Below, piece by piece: positions 1 to 7,756 of a stretch of DNA of 10,000 nucleotides. Below the pieces are notes generated by a model, which saw only the letters and a program-made list of their open reading frames with translations, was not told the DNA's origin and did no database searches. The DNA comes from Paenibacillus peoriae. GTDB taxonomy: Bacteria > Bacillota > Bacilli > Paenibacillales > Paenibacillaceae. The number at the start of each line of letters is the position of its first letter. Within the stretch, counting starts at the first letter, position 1. The stretch is taken from positions 1 through 10,000 of the forward strand of contig NZ_CP092831.1 of NCBI RefSeq assembly GCF_022531965.1, written 5' to 3'. The position numbers were made by a program, and so were the translations under genes.

Positions 1-1347
1 GTGGACAGCCATACCTCTGAACTATGGCAGCAAATTCTATCCATCATACAAACCAAGCTGAGTAAGCCGAGTTACGACACTTGGTTTAAGGCTACCAAGG
101 CAGCGAAACTAAATGACCACTCCATTGTGATTTCTGCACCGACAACTTTTGCCGTGGAATGGCTTGAAAGCCGCTATACCAAGCTAGTCGGAGCAACGGT
201 TTATGAGATTTTGGGCAAACAGCTAGAGGTCAAGTTCGTTATTGAAGAGAACAAGCCCGCCGAGGTCGACCTTCAGCAACAACCTCAGCAGCAGCCGGTC
301 GTTCATGAAGAAGCTGTGTCCCATATGCTGAATCCCAAATATACATTCGATACATTCGTCATCGGATCGGGGAACCGTTTTGCCCATGCGGCATCGCTGG
401 CCGTCGCCGAGGCGCCGGCCAAAGCTTACAATCCGCTGTTTTTATACGGTGGTGTAGGGCTGGGAAAAACGCATCTGATGCACGCTATCGGACACTATAT
501 TTTGGAGCACAATCCGGCCAGCAAGGTCGTTTATTTATCGTCGGAGAAGTTTACGAATGAATTCATTAATGCTATCCGGGACAACCGCGGGGAAAGTTTT
601 CGGAATAAATATCGCAACATTGATATTCTGCTCATTGACGATATTCAATTCATTGCGGGTAAGGAATCGACGCAGGAGGAATTTTTCCACACGTTCAACG
701 CGCTTCATGAGGAACGCAAGCAGATTATAATCTCAAGCGATCGGCCACCTAAAGAGATTCCAACGCTGGAAGAACGGCTACGCTCTCGCTTCGAGTGGGG
801 ACTCATAACGGATATCCAACCGCCGGATCTGGAAACGAGAATTGCTATTCTTCGTAAAAAGGCGCGGGCAGAAAACCTGGATATTCCCAATGAAGCCATG
901 ATGTATATCGCTAATCAAATCGATACAAACATCCGTGAGCTAGAAGGGGCGCTTATTCGCGTTGTCGCTTATTCCTCCTTAACCAATCAGGATGTATCAA
1001 GTCATCTCGCGGCTGAGGCGCTGAAGGATATTATCCCGTCCAGTCGACCAAAAATGATCACGATCCAGGATATACAGCACCAAGTCGGGGAATTTTACAA
1101 TTTACGGCTGGAGGATTTTAAAGCGCGTAAACGGACGAAGGCTGTAGCTTTTCCACGACAGATTGCCATGTACCTGTCTCGTGAGTTAACCGATTATTCT
1201 TTGCCAAAAATCGGTGAAGCTTTCGGTGGGCGTGATCATACGACTGTCATTCATGCGCACGAAAAAATCTCCAAATCCATTCAAGTGGATCAGGATCTGT
1301 TTAAAGTTATCAACAACCTAATAGAAAAAATCAAAAATCCAACCTGA
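1..1347 (+). CDS. dnaA: Chromosomal replication initiator protein DnaA
   Basis: DnaA is the AAA+ initiator that binds DnaA boxes, melts oriC and helps load the replicative helicase. The 448-residue product has normal Firmicute length and all four domains. Domain I covers about 1-80 ([11 protein letters not shown] start). A short, glutamine-rich linker follows at about 88-100. The AAA+ core has Walker [10 protein letters not shown] at 150-158, Walker B LLIDD at 210-214, sensor I around 243-250, a LRSRFEWG arginine-finger region at 260-267 and sensor [11 protein letters not shown] at 310-318. Domain IV binds DNA through a basic loop (KARKRTK, 374-380) and the signature [13 protein letters not shown] at 411-423. 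The start is GTG at the first base of the window, so its ribosome-binding site and promoter are not visible. The start aligns with the family N-terminus. The oriC segment follows directly, as usual in Bacillales. DnaA usually represses its own gene through boxes upstream, which are out of view here. Confidence 0.99.
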   Translation: MDSHTSELWQQILSIIQTKLSKPSYDTWFKATKAAKLNDHSIVISAPTTFAVEWLESRYTKLVGATVYEILGKQLEVKFVIEENKPAEVDLQQQPQQQPVVHEEAVSHMLNPKYTFDTFVIGSGNRFAHAASLAVAEAPAKAYNPLFLYGGVGLGKTHLMHAIGHYILEHNPASKVVYLSSEKFTNEFINAIRDNRGESFRNKYRNIDILLIDDIQFIAGKESTQEEFFHTFNALHEERKQIIISSDRPPKEIPTLEERLRSRFEWGLITDIQPPDLETRIAILRKKARAENLDIPNEAMMYIANQIDTNIRELEGALIRVVAYSSLTNQDVSSHLAAEALKDIIPSSRPKMITIQDIQHQVGEFYNLRLEDFKARKRTKAVAFPRQIAMYLSRELTDYSLPKIGEAFGGRDHTTVIHAHEKISKSIQVDQDLFKVINNLIEKIKNPT

Positions 1348-1357
1348 ACAAGTTCAG
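1344..1357. repeat. Palindrome overlapping the dnaA stop codon
   Basis: A perfect 6-bp inverted repeat, CTGAAC-AA-GTTCAG, straddles the TGA stop of dnaA. No T-tract follows, so it is not an intrinsic terminator as it stands. The half-site spacing (GAAC-N2-GTTC) is too short for the Bacillales LexA box, which needs GAAC-N4-GTTC. It may be a protein-binding dyad next to the DnaA-box cluster or simply chance. I cannot assign a role. Confidence 0.4.
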
Positions 1358-1360
1358 AGC

Positions 1361-1389
1361 CTATACACAATTTATACACATGTGGATAG
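1361..1389. promoter_or_regulatory. Cluster of three DnaA boxes
   Basis: Three 9-mers lie close together. CTATACACA at 1361-1369 is a weak match. TTATACACA at 1372-1380 fits TTATNCACA exactly. TGTGGATAG at 1381-1389 is the reverse strand of CTATCCACA, one mismatch from consensus. The first two are direct repeats 11 bp apart, about one helical turn. The second and third abut head to head with no spacer. The boxes probably help build the DnaA oligomer that reaches the unwinding site to the right. Confidence 0.8.
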
Positions 1390-1416
1390 GCTTGATTTTA
1401 TTAGGGTTACAGTGAC

Positions 1417-1425
1417 TTATCCACA
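1417..1425 (+). promoter_or_regulatory. Perfect DnaA box next to the unwinding element
   Basis: TTATCCACA matches the bacterial DnaA-box consensus at all nine positions. It lies 12 bp before the first DnaA-trio triplet, oriented towards it. This is the position expected of the box that anchors the DnaA filament engaging the trios. Confidence 0.92.
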
Positions 1426-1437
1426 TATTCAGTGCGC

Positions 1438-1471
1438 CTATTACTATTACTAATATATTTTAAAGATATAC
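1438..1471 (+). promoter_or_regulatory. DnaA-trio array and AT-rich unwinding element
   Basis: Five consecutive triplets CTA-TTA-CTA-TTA-CTA at 1438-1452 read as 3'-GAT/AAT-5' on the opposite strand, which is the DnaA-trio motif described for the B. subtilis basal unwinding system. A spacer with a GC-rich end (GTGCGC, 1432-1437) separates them from the perfect DnaA box. The array runs into an almost pure A/T stretch (about 1451-1471), the likely first-melting DNA. Layout and motif are seen in the sequence; the function is inferred by analogy. Confidence 0.85.
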
Positions 1472-1485
1472 ATCACCTAAATAAG

Positions 1486-1503
1486 GCCCGCGTCAACGCG
1501 TGC
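1486..1503 (+). repeat. Small GC-rich hairpin upstream of dnaN
   Basis: CGCG-TCAA-CGCG at 1489-1500 can fold into a short stem with a four-base loop, extendable by two more pairs across one mismatch. It lies between the AT-rich unwinding element and the dnaN ribosome-binding site. No T-tract follows, so it is not a terminator. It could be a boundary of the unwound region or a 5' leader structure; its role is unknown. Confidence 0.4.
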
Positions 1504-1533
1504 TTGAAGGATTAAAACCCGTAGGAGGAACTT

Positions 1534-2676
1534 ATGAAGATCAGCATTCTGAAAAACGTTTTGAACGAGGCTATACAACATGTATCCAAAGCGATATCAA
1601 GTCGAACTACGATTCCAATTCTGAGTGGTATTAAGCTGGATGTGAATCACCAGGGAGTAACGCTGACCGCCAGCGATACAGACATCTCGATTCAATCCTT
1701 TATTCCGATGGAGGATGGTGACCAAACTGTCGTTCAGGTTGAACAACCCGGTAGTGTGGTGCTGCCTGCCAAATTCTTTGTCGAAATTATCAAAAAGTTG
1801 CCTTCGCAGGAGATTCGTATGGAGGTAAAAGACCAATTCCAAACCTTTATCTCGTCCGGTGCAACTGAAATTCAGATTGTTGGCTTAGATCCTGAAGAAT
1901 TCCCGGTGCTTCCCAACATTGAAGAAAATCAAGTCATCTCTGTGCCAGGAGATTTACTTAAAAATATGATTAAACAGACGGTGTTCTCCATTTCCACCCA
2001 CGAAACGACACCGATTTTAACCGGCGTGTTGTGGAATCTGGCTGAGGGGGAACTGAAGTTTGTGGCAACGGACCGCCACCGCCTTGCCACCCGCAGCGCT
2101 CATTTGGAGACGTCTGAAGGCTTGCGCTTTAGCAATGTTGTCATTGCGGGCAAAACGCTGAATGAGCTGAGCAGAATTATTCCAGACCAAAATATGCTTG
2201 TGGATATCGTAGTAGCGGACAATCAGGTATTATTCAAAGTAGATCGGGTGCTATTTTATTCCCGCATCTTGGACGGCACCTATCCTGATACTTCTAGAAT
2301 TATTCCGACCTCCTACAAAACAGAACTGATTGTGGATACAAAAAGTTTAAGTGAGTCAATTGACCGTGCTTATTTGCTGTCCCGTGAGGAAAAAACGAAT
2401 ATCGTAAAAATGCAGTCGCTGGAAAATGGCGGTTTGGAAATTTCCTCTAGTTCCTCTGAGCTTGGCAAAGTGCGTGAGGAAGTAACGGTGTCCAAATTTG
2501 AGGGGGAGCCGCTCAAAATTTCGTTCAACTCCAAATACATGCTTGACGTGCTGAAGGTGATTGACAGCGAGCAGCTGACGATTGCTTTTACCGGCATTAT
2601 GAGTCCCATTATTTTAAAACCGGCAGATTCCAGCAATGCGCTATATATCATCCTGCCATATCGCACAACCAACTGA
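1534..2676 (+). CDS. dnaN: DNA polymerase III beta subunit (sliding clamp)
   Basis: The beta clamp is a ring-shaped dimer that tethers DNA polymerase III to DNA and recruits repair and mismatch factors. The 380-residue product has the usual length for three repeated clamp domains (about 1-125, 126-255, 256-380). It starts MKISILKNVLNEAIQ and ends in a variant (LPYRTTN) of the typical C-terminal LPVRxY segment, which is part of the partner-binding cleft. The ATG is preceded by a strong AGGAGG (1523-1528) at 5 nt, which fixes the start. The stop overlaps the next ATG (TGATG), suggesting coupling with yaaA. The gene is intact with no unusual composition. dnaA-dnaN co-transcription is usual in Bacillales, but no promoter could be settled here. 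Confidence 0.99.
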   Translation: MKISILKNVLNEAIQHVSKAISSRTTIPILSGIKLDVNHQGVTLTASDTDISIQSFIPMEDGDQTVVQVEQPGSVVLPAKFFVEIIKKLPSQEIRMEVKDQFQTFISSGATEIQIVGLDPEEFPVLPNIEENQVISVPGDLLKNMIKQTVFSISTHETTPILTGVLWNLAEGELKFVATDRHRLATRSAHLETSEGLRFSNVVIAGKTLNELSRIIPDQNMLVDIVVADNQVLFKVDRVLFYSRILDGTYPDTSRIIPTSYKTELIVDTKSLSESIDRAYLLSREEKTNIVKMQSLENGGLEISSSSSELGKVREEVTVSKFEGEPLKISFNSKYMLDVLKVIDSEQLTIAFTGIMSPIILKPADSSNALYIILPYRTTN

Positions 2677-2942
2677 TGTCTAGCGTTAACCCACCTGAGG
2701 ACAACCGAAAGGATGAACAAGCCTTGAAACCAATATCTATACAGACCGAATACATCAAGCTCGATCAATTTTTAAAATTAGCCGATTGTGTATCCACAGG
2801 AGGCATGGCTAAAGCCCTGCTGCAAGAGGGACAAGTCCGTGTGAATGGTGAACCGGAAGAACGTCGTGGAAGAAAACTGTACCCAGGTGATACCGTAGAA
2901 GTAGAGGACAACGGAAGTTTCGAGGTTACAGCAGGAGCATGA
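2676..2942 (+). CDS. yaaA: S4-domain RNA-binding protein YaaA
   Basis: This small S4-like protein is almost always found between dnaN and recF in Bacillales. The S4 fold binds structured RNA and is tied to ribosome-related roles. The core from YIKLDQFLKLADCVSTGG (26-43) through VRVNGEPEERRGRKLYPGD (54-72) is the typical S4 hairpin-loop region, with conserved GGMAK and RRGRKLY. The reading frame overlaps the dnaN stop (TGATG), but that ATG has no clear Shine-Dalgarno. An in-frame TTG at 2724 follows AAAGGA (2708-2713) and would give a 72-residue protein starting at the conserved PISI-T segment, close to the ~71-residue B. subtilis protein. The true start may therefore be 2724, with the charged first 16 residues not translated. 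Identity is firm; the start is not. Confidence 0.93.
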   Translation: MSSVNPPEDNRKDEQALKPISIQTEYIKLDQFLKLADCVSTGGMAKALLQEGQVRVNGEPEERRGRKLYPGDTVEVEDNGSFEVTAGA

Positions 2943-2959
2943 TCGCCTGGGTGGCAAGG

Positions 2960-2979
2960 ACTCCTTTTAGGTACGGAGT
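2960..2979 (+). repeat. Short stem-loop in the yaaA-recF gap
   Basis: ACTCC (2960-2964) and GGAGT (2975-2979) form a 5-bp stem with a 10-nt loop, just upstream of the recF Shine-Dalgarno (AGGGGG, 2984-2989). No T-run follows. It could modulate recF translation, but the stem is short and could be chance. Confidence 0.25.
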
Positions 2980-2996
2980 AACAAGGGGGACCCTAT

Positions 2997-4112
2997 GTGT
3001 TTGTGAACAACATTGTTTTGCAGCAGTACCGGAACTATGAGCAGCTGGAACTGAATGAATTTGGTCCCGTTAATTTGCTGATCGGACAAAATGCGCAGGG
3101 CAAAACGAATCTGGTAGAGGCGATTTTTGTACTAGCTTTAACCAAAAGTCATCGAACGTCCCGCGACAAGGAGTTAATCTCTTTCGGGGCTACTTCCACT
3201 CACCTAGCCGCAGATGTGGATAAAAAATACGGGAAAATCAGACTGGATCTCGCGTTATCCACACAAGGCAAAAAAGCAAAGATCAACGGACTGGAGCAGC
3301 GTAAATTGAGCGATTTTATCGGTTCGTTAAATGTGGTCATGTTTGCACCTGAGGATCTGGAAATTGTGAAAGGAACACCGGGGGTTCGCCGCCGGTTTCT
3401 TGACATGGAAATCGGCCAGGTTGCGCCAGGCTATCTGTATCATTTGCAGCAATACCAGAAAGTATTGGTTCAGCGAAATAACCTGCTCAAGCAAGCTTGG
3501 GGTAAGGATATGGCGTCAGTGCAGCTGATGCTGGAGGTATGGAATGAGCAACTTGTTGAGCATGGTGTTAAAATTGTTAAAAAGCGGAAACAATTTATAA
3601 CAAAGCTACAAAAGTGGGCTCAAGCTATTCATGAAGGGATCGCAGGTGGGACGGAAGAGTTAAAATTAACCTATGTTCCCTCCTTCAGTGAGCCAGAGGA
3701 AGAAGATGAAGCTGTCTTATTGGAGCGATTTATGATAAAGTTATCCCAAATGAGGGAACAGGAAATCCGCCGTGGCATGACTTTGGCGGGACCCCATCGT
3801 GATGATTTAGCCTTTGCCATTAACGGCAGAGAAGTGCATACGTATGGCTCTCAGGGGCAGCAGCGGACGACGGCCCTGTCCTTGAAGTTGGCCGAAATTG
3901 AGTTAATTCATGAGGAAATTGGTGAATATCCTGTCTTGCTGCTGGATGATGTTTTGTCCGAGCTGGATCCCTATCGTCAAACCCAGCTGATCGAGACCTT
4001 CCAAAGCAAAGTACAGACCTTTATCACGGCAACCGGGGTTGAGACTTTGAACGCAGAACGACTCAAGGATGCCAATATTTATCACGTCCACGACGGGCAT
4101 GTGGAACACTAA
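2997..4112 (+). CDS. recF: DNA replication and repair protein RecF
   Basis: RecF is an SMC/ABC-like ATPase that, with RecO and RecR, loads RecA at gaps and helps restart replication. The 371-residue product matches the family length. It shows Walker A GQNAQGKT at 30-37, the conserved KSHRTSRDKEL at 50-60, the ABC signature-like GSQGQQRTTALSLKLAE at 284-300 and Walker B PVLLLDDVLSELD at 312-324. The start is GTG at 2997 with AGGGGG 7 nt upstream, and it aligns with the B. subtilis N-terminus. An ATG at 2995 is in another frame and stops after three codons. A second in-frame GTG at 3003 is too far from the Shine-Dalgarno. The gene is intact. Two perfect DnaA boxes lie inside the coding sequence at 3215-3223 and 3255-3263. 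Confidence 0.98.
   Translation: MFVNNIVLQQYRNYEQLELNEFGPVNLLIGQNAQGKTNLVEAIFVLALTKSHRTSRDKELISFGATSTHLAADVDKKYGKIRLDLALSTQGKKAKINGLEQRKLSDFIGSLNVVMFAPEDLEIVKGTPGVRRRFLDMEIGQVAPGYLYHLQQYQKVLVQRNNLLKQAWGKDMASVQLMLEVWNEQLVEHGVKIVKKRKQFITKLQKWAQAIHEGIAGGTEELKLTYVPSFSEPEEEDEAVLLERFMIKLSQMREQEIRRGMTLAGPHRDDLAFAINGREVHTYGSQGQQRTTALSLKLAEIELIHEEIGEYPVLLLDDVLSELDPYRQTQLIETFQSKVQTFITATGVETLNAERLKDANIYHVHDGHVEH
3215..3223 (-). promoter_or_regulatory. Perfect DnaA box inside recF (reverse)
   Basis: TGTGGATAA is the reverse complement of the perfect DnaA box TTATCCACA. It lies within codons for the D-V-D-K segment near residue 74 of RecF. Together with a second perfect box 31 bp downstream it forms an inverted pair. 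Sequence match is certain; DnaA binding in the cell is inference. Confidence 0.6.
3255..3263 (+). promoter_or_regulatory. Perfect DnaA box inside recF (forward)
   Basis: TTATCCACA matches the DnaA-box consensus at all nine positions and lies within the codons for L-S-T near residue 88 of RecF. It faces the opposite way to the box at 3215-3223; the two are 31 bp apart, so roughly on the same face at about four helical turns from start to start. Function is inferred only. Confidence 0.6.
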
Positions 4113-4128
4113 GGAGTGAGTGACCGCT

Positions 4129-4380
4129 ATGTATATTCATCTGGGTGGAGAAAAAATCATCCGCTCGTCAGAGCTTGTGGCTATTTTCGATATCTCGATT
4201 GAAAAATCCTCTAAAATCTCCAAGCAATACGTGAACCATGCCCAACAGCAAAAGCATGTCGAGATGATTGGCGAAGAGGAAGCCAAGTCCATCGTAGTTA
4301 CTCAGAATACGGTGTATTATTCCCCCATCTCCTCAACAACACTCAAAAAGCGGGCAAACCAGTTTGTTGCCAATGCTTAA
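4129..4380 (+). CDS. remB: Extracellular matrix regulator RemB (DUF370 family)
   Basis: This small 83-residue protein belongs to the YaaB/RemB family, which with RemA is required for normal biofilm-matrix gene expression in B. subtilis. The gene sits between recF and gyrB, its usual place. It begins MYIHLGGEKII, the family N-terminus, and carries the conserved SIVVTQNTVYYSPISSTTLKKRA segment (54-76). I chose ATG 4129. The reading frame extends to a GTG at 4120 (three more residues), but that GTG is only 3 nt from the AAGGAG (4111-4116), too close, and it lacks homology. From 4129 the spacing is 12 nt, rather long, so translation may be modest. The AAGGAG begins within the recF stop codon, so the genes are probably co-transcribed. 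DNA binding is inferred from RemA and was not seen directly. Confidence 0.9.
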   Translation: MYIHLGGEKIIRSSELVAIFDISIEKSSKISKQYVNHAQQQKHVEMIGEEEAKSIVVTQNTVYYSPISSTTLKKRANQFVANA

Positions 4381-4401
4381 CCATAGAATCTATAGAAGTA
4401 G

Positions 4402-6321
<1,920 letters not shown>

Positions 6322-6388
6322 TGTGTAACGTTCCTTCCTAGTGGCTGTATTACATGCTCATTAGGTAGTATTTTGTAAGAGTTCACGA

Positions 6389-6417
6389 GGGGCGCCCAAA
6401 TGGGCGTCCCTTTTCTT
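6389..6417 (+). terminator. Rho-independent terminator after gyrB
   Basis: GGGGCGCCC and GGGCGTCCC form a 9-bp, GC-rich stem (one G-U pair) with an AAAT loop, followed at once by TTTTCTT. It lies 67 nt past the gyrB stop and should end the dnaN-gyrB transcription block. There is no T-rich tract on the opposite side, so it should work poorly for the convergent minus-strand gene. Confidence 0.95.
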
Positions 6418-6462
6418 GTCATTAACCAGCCCGGGTGTATTTGAATATCTAATCTCATTGTT

Positions 6463-7290
6463 TTAGGCTTTTTTCTTAGAGCGCACGGGTTTACCTGTCG
6501 ACGGAGAGTATCGGCCGTAGCCTACTGCATATCTGAATATTTTATGATAGAGGCTTTTGTTTGGAAGGGAAGAGAATACCTTGATTGCTGGTCTCGTATT
6601 AACCTCAAGAATCCACGGATAATTTTGCTGATCCAGTCCCACATCTAATCCGATTTCCCTTAAACGTGGGTATTTTTTTTGCAACTGCCAGGCTACCCGT
6701 TCGCCCATTTTCGATAATTTTTGCTCCAGTCGTACAGCTTCCTTTACATCCATATATGGAGCGACCAGCTCATTGAAAAAGCGTGTTGTCCCACCGCTGT
6801 GATGATTGGTGACGACTTTGTCAGGAGCAGCTACGCGTCCTACAATAAGTGTTGTTTCCCATTGGTGTCTCAAGTTCATCTGGGTTAATACCCTCAGATC
6901 GAAGGGGCGTTCTTCATGCTGAAGAAGTGGAATTCCACGTTGGATCAGATATGGACGTTTTCGTATGCGGGAAGAAACCACTCTGTGCAGATCTTCTAGA
7001 CTTTCGAAGGTGAAAATGTCTACTTCATAGCGAAGCACATACCAAGTTCTCTCTTCGATGATTCCTTCTTCTGTCGGCGGGAGCGGCTCTGTCAGCCTCT
7101 CTGCCCGCATAACCCCTTTTCCATAAGTACCGTTATCCGGCTTAATATAGACAGTACCATACACGGCCAACATTTCGTTTAAGTGATCAAATGTGTACAA
7201 CCGTGTTTCCGGTACATAAGCAGCCAATGTCGGATTGGGGAGAATGGCATTTGTTTTGGTCCACTTACTGGATACTCGTTGAATAGACAA
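6463..7290 (-). CDS. YheC/YheD-type ATP-grasp protein (spore coat-associated family)
   Basis: This 275-residue protein belongs to the YheC/YheD ATP-grasp family, known from Bacillales endospore coats; substrate and product are unknown. It has the nucleotide-binding loop KPDNGTYGKGV at 50-60, a strand-turn RPFDLRVL at 128-135, and the metal-binding EIGLDVGLD (212-220) and ILEVNTRPA (227-235), with Glu229 and Asn231 likely holding Mg2+. A basic tail (RSKKKA) ends it. It is shorter than full-length YheC/YheD and consists of little beyond the ATP-grasp core. The only start is TTG at 7290: an in-frame TGA lies at 7297-7299. The upstream AAAGGGATGAG can act as Shine-Dalgarno. It is the only minus-strand gene here, between gyrB and gyrA, head-on to the replication fork, and its 3' end lacks a clear terminator. 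Sporulation-linked expression is inferred; no sigma-E or sigma-K promoter could be settled. Confidence 0.9.
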   Translation of the reverse strand: MSIQRVSSKWTKTNAILPNPTLAAYVPETRLYTFDHLNEMLAVYGTVYIKPDNGTYGKGVMRAERLTEPLPPTEEGIIEERTWYVLRYEVDIFTFESLEDLHRVVSSRIRKRPYLIQRGIPLLQHEERPFDLRVLTQMNLRHQWETTLIVGRVAAPDKVVTNHHSGGTTRFFNELVAPYMDVKEAVRLEQKLSKMGERVAWQLQKKYPRLREIGLDVGLDQQNYPWILEVNTRPAIKVFSSLPNKSLYHKIFRYAVGYGRYSPSTGKPVRSKKKA

Positions 7291-7369
7291 GTAATCTCAT
7301 CCCTTTCTTTTCGAAATATGAGTCATGTACTTGGAATCCGCAACACTTTAACAAAACAAGGGAAACTAA

Positions 7370-7398
7370 AGGACAAGCGCGTAAAACAATGATATAAT
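7370..7398 (+). promoter_or_regulatory. Candidate gyrA promoter P1 (sigma-A type)
   Basis: AGGACA (7370-7375, four of six matches to TTGACA) and a perfect TATAAT (7393-7398) are separated by an ideal 17 bp. Transcription should start near 7405, giving a leader of about 350 nt before gyrA that spans the competing hairpins at 7468-7504. Confidence 0.65.
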
Positions 7399-7488
7399 AG
7401 AGAAATACGGCGTTTTTCGGAATTTTGCTAATTGAACCCTGACCGTATACGTATTGTATGTGGAAAAGGCCCTTATGGTGGGGGCTAA

Positions 7489-7504
7489 TCCCCAGCTCTG
7501 GGGA
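7489..7504. repeat. GGGG/CCCC dyad in the gyrA leader
   Basis: TCCCCAG-CT-CTGGGGA is a perfect 7-bp inverted repeat with a 2-bp spacer, directly upstream of the extended -10 at 7508-7516 and covering its -35 region. It may be an operator or activator site. As RNA from P1 the same bases could form a hairpin that competes with an upstream one (GGGG at 7481-7484 with CCCC at 7490-7493). Confidence 0.5.
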
Positions 7505-7507
7505 ATT

Positions 7508-7516
7508 TGTTATAAT
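7508..7516 (+). promoter_or_regulatory. Candidate gyrA promoter P2 (extended -10)
   Basis: TG-T-TATAAT is a perfect extended -10. There is no recognisable -35 at 16-18 bp; that place is occupied by the CCCCAG/CTGGGG dyad. Such promoters rely on the TGn motif or on an activator. A start near 7523 would give a leader of about 235 nt. Confidence 0.5.
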
Positions 7517-7611
7517 CAGGGCTTGTGAGTTGTACAAGAGAATAGCGATCTGCTACAGGCAGAAAGAGAATGACGAGGGATTTACGCTGTAAAGAGGACA
7601 GATGCGTTTAA

Positions 7612-7640
7612 TTGTGCTCTTTTTGTGAAAGTAATATAAT
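7612..7640 (+). promoter_or_regulatory. Candidate gyrA promoter P3 (sigma-A type)
   Basis: TTGTGC (7612-7617) and a perfect TATAAT (7635-7640) are spaced by 17 bp. The start would be near 7647, leaving about 110 nt of leader that begins with the hairpin at 7651-7670. It is the promoter closest to gyrA. Confidence 0.55.
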
Positions 7641-7650
7641 TATACAGATG

Positions 7651-7670
7651 AGGATTTCAGCCAAAATCCT
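7651..7670 (+). repeat. Stem-loop at the start of the P3 transcript
   Basis: AGGATTT-CAGCCA-AAATCCT is a perfect 7-bp stem with a 6-nt loop, beginning a few bases after the predicted P3 start. A 5'-terminal hairpin of this kind often protects a message from decay; as DNA it could also be an operator. No T-run follows, so it is not a terminator. Confidence 0.5.
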
Positions 7671-7756
7671 GCGCAGAGAGCGGAGTGTATAGGCAGTATC
7701 TTGTTAGGCTTTTCACATAGAGAGCATTGTATTGAAGGATAAGAAGGAGGACCAGC

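Larger units (their letters stand above)
1348..1533. other. oriC: oriC segment between dnaA and dnaN
   Basis: This 186-bp non-coding gap holds DnaA boxes, a DnaA-trio array and an AT-rich stretch in the order expected for the unwinding part of a Firmicute origin. In B. subtilis-type bipartite origins, duplex opening occurs in the dnaA-dnaN gap while a second DnaA-box cluster lies upstream of dnaA. Only the downstream part is visible here. A small GC hairpin lies near its right end. No convincing dnaN promoter with both -35 and -10 hexamers was found in it. Confidence 0.92.
7291..7756. other. Long divergent intergenic region and gyrA leader
   Basis: This 466-bp gap separates the minus-strand ATP-grasp gene from gyrA. 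It contains three candidate gyrA promoters with perfect TATAAT boxes, a GGGG/CCCC dyad next to the second one, a 7-bp hairpin at the expected start of the third transcript, and a few tiny ORFs. For the minus-strand gene a weak TTGCGG-N17-CATATT (about 7343-7315) would start its message only about 18 nt before the TTG, so its promoter is uncertain. I saw no tRNA, T-box or known riboswitch. Confidence 0.8.

Noticed and set aside
1777..1785. TTTGTCGAA, resembling a Spo0A box, in dnaN
   Set aside because: TGTCGAA-like strings recur here (for example around 5140, 5460 and 5682) as ordinary Val-Glu codons; a single site in coding sequence is not convincing.
2370..2768. 132-codon open frame on the minus strand across dnaN and yaaA
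   Set aside because: It overlaps two well-supported genes on the other strand and resembles no known protein.
2995..3006. ATG just before the recF GTG start
   Set aside because: It is out of frame and stops after three codons; the GTG at 2997 has better homology support.
7441..7460. CGTATACG / ATACGTAT palindromes
   Set aside because: Very short overlapping dyads in AT-rich DNA, with no clear position relative to a promoter.
7592..7628. Possible intrinsic terminator (AGAGGACA / TGTGCTCT then T-run) in the gyrA leader
   Set aside because: The stem has a central mismatch and a 12-nt loop, and it overlaps the -35 of P3; too weak to annotate as a terminator.
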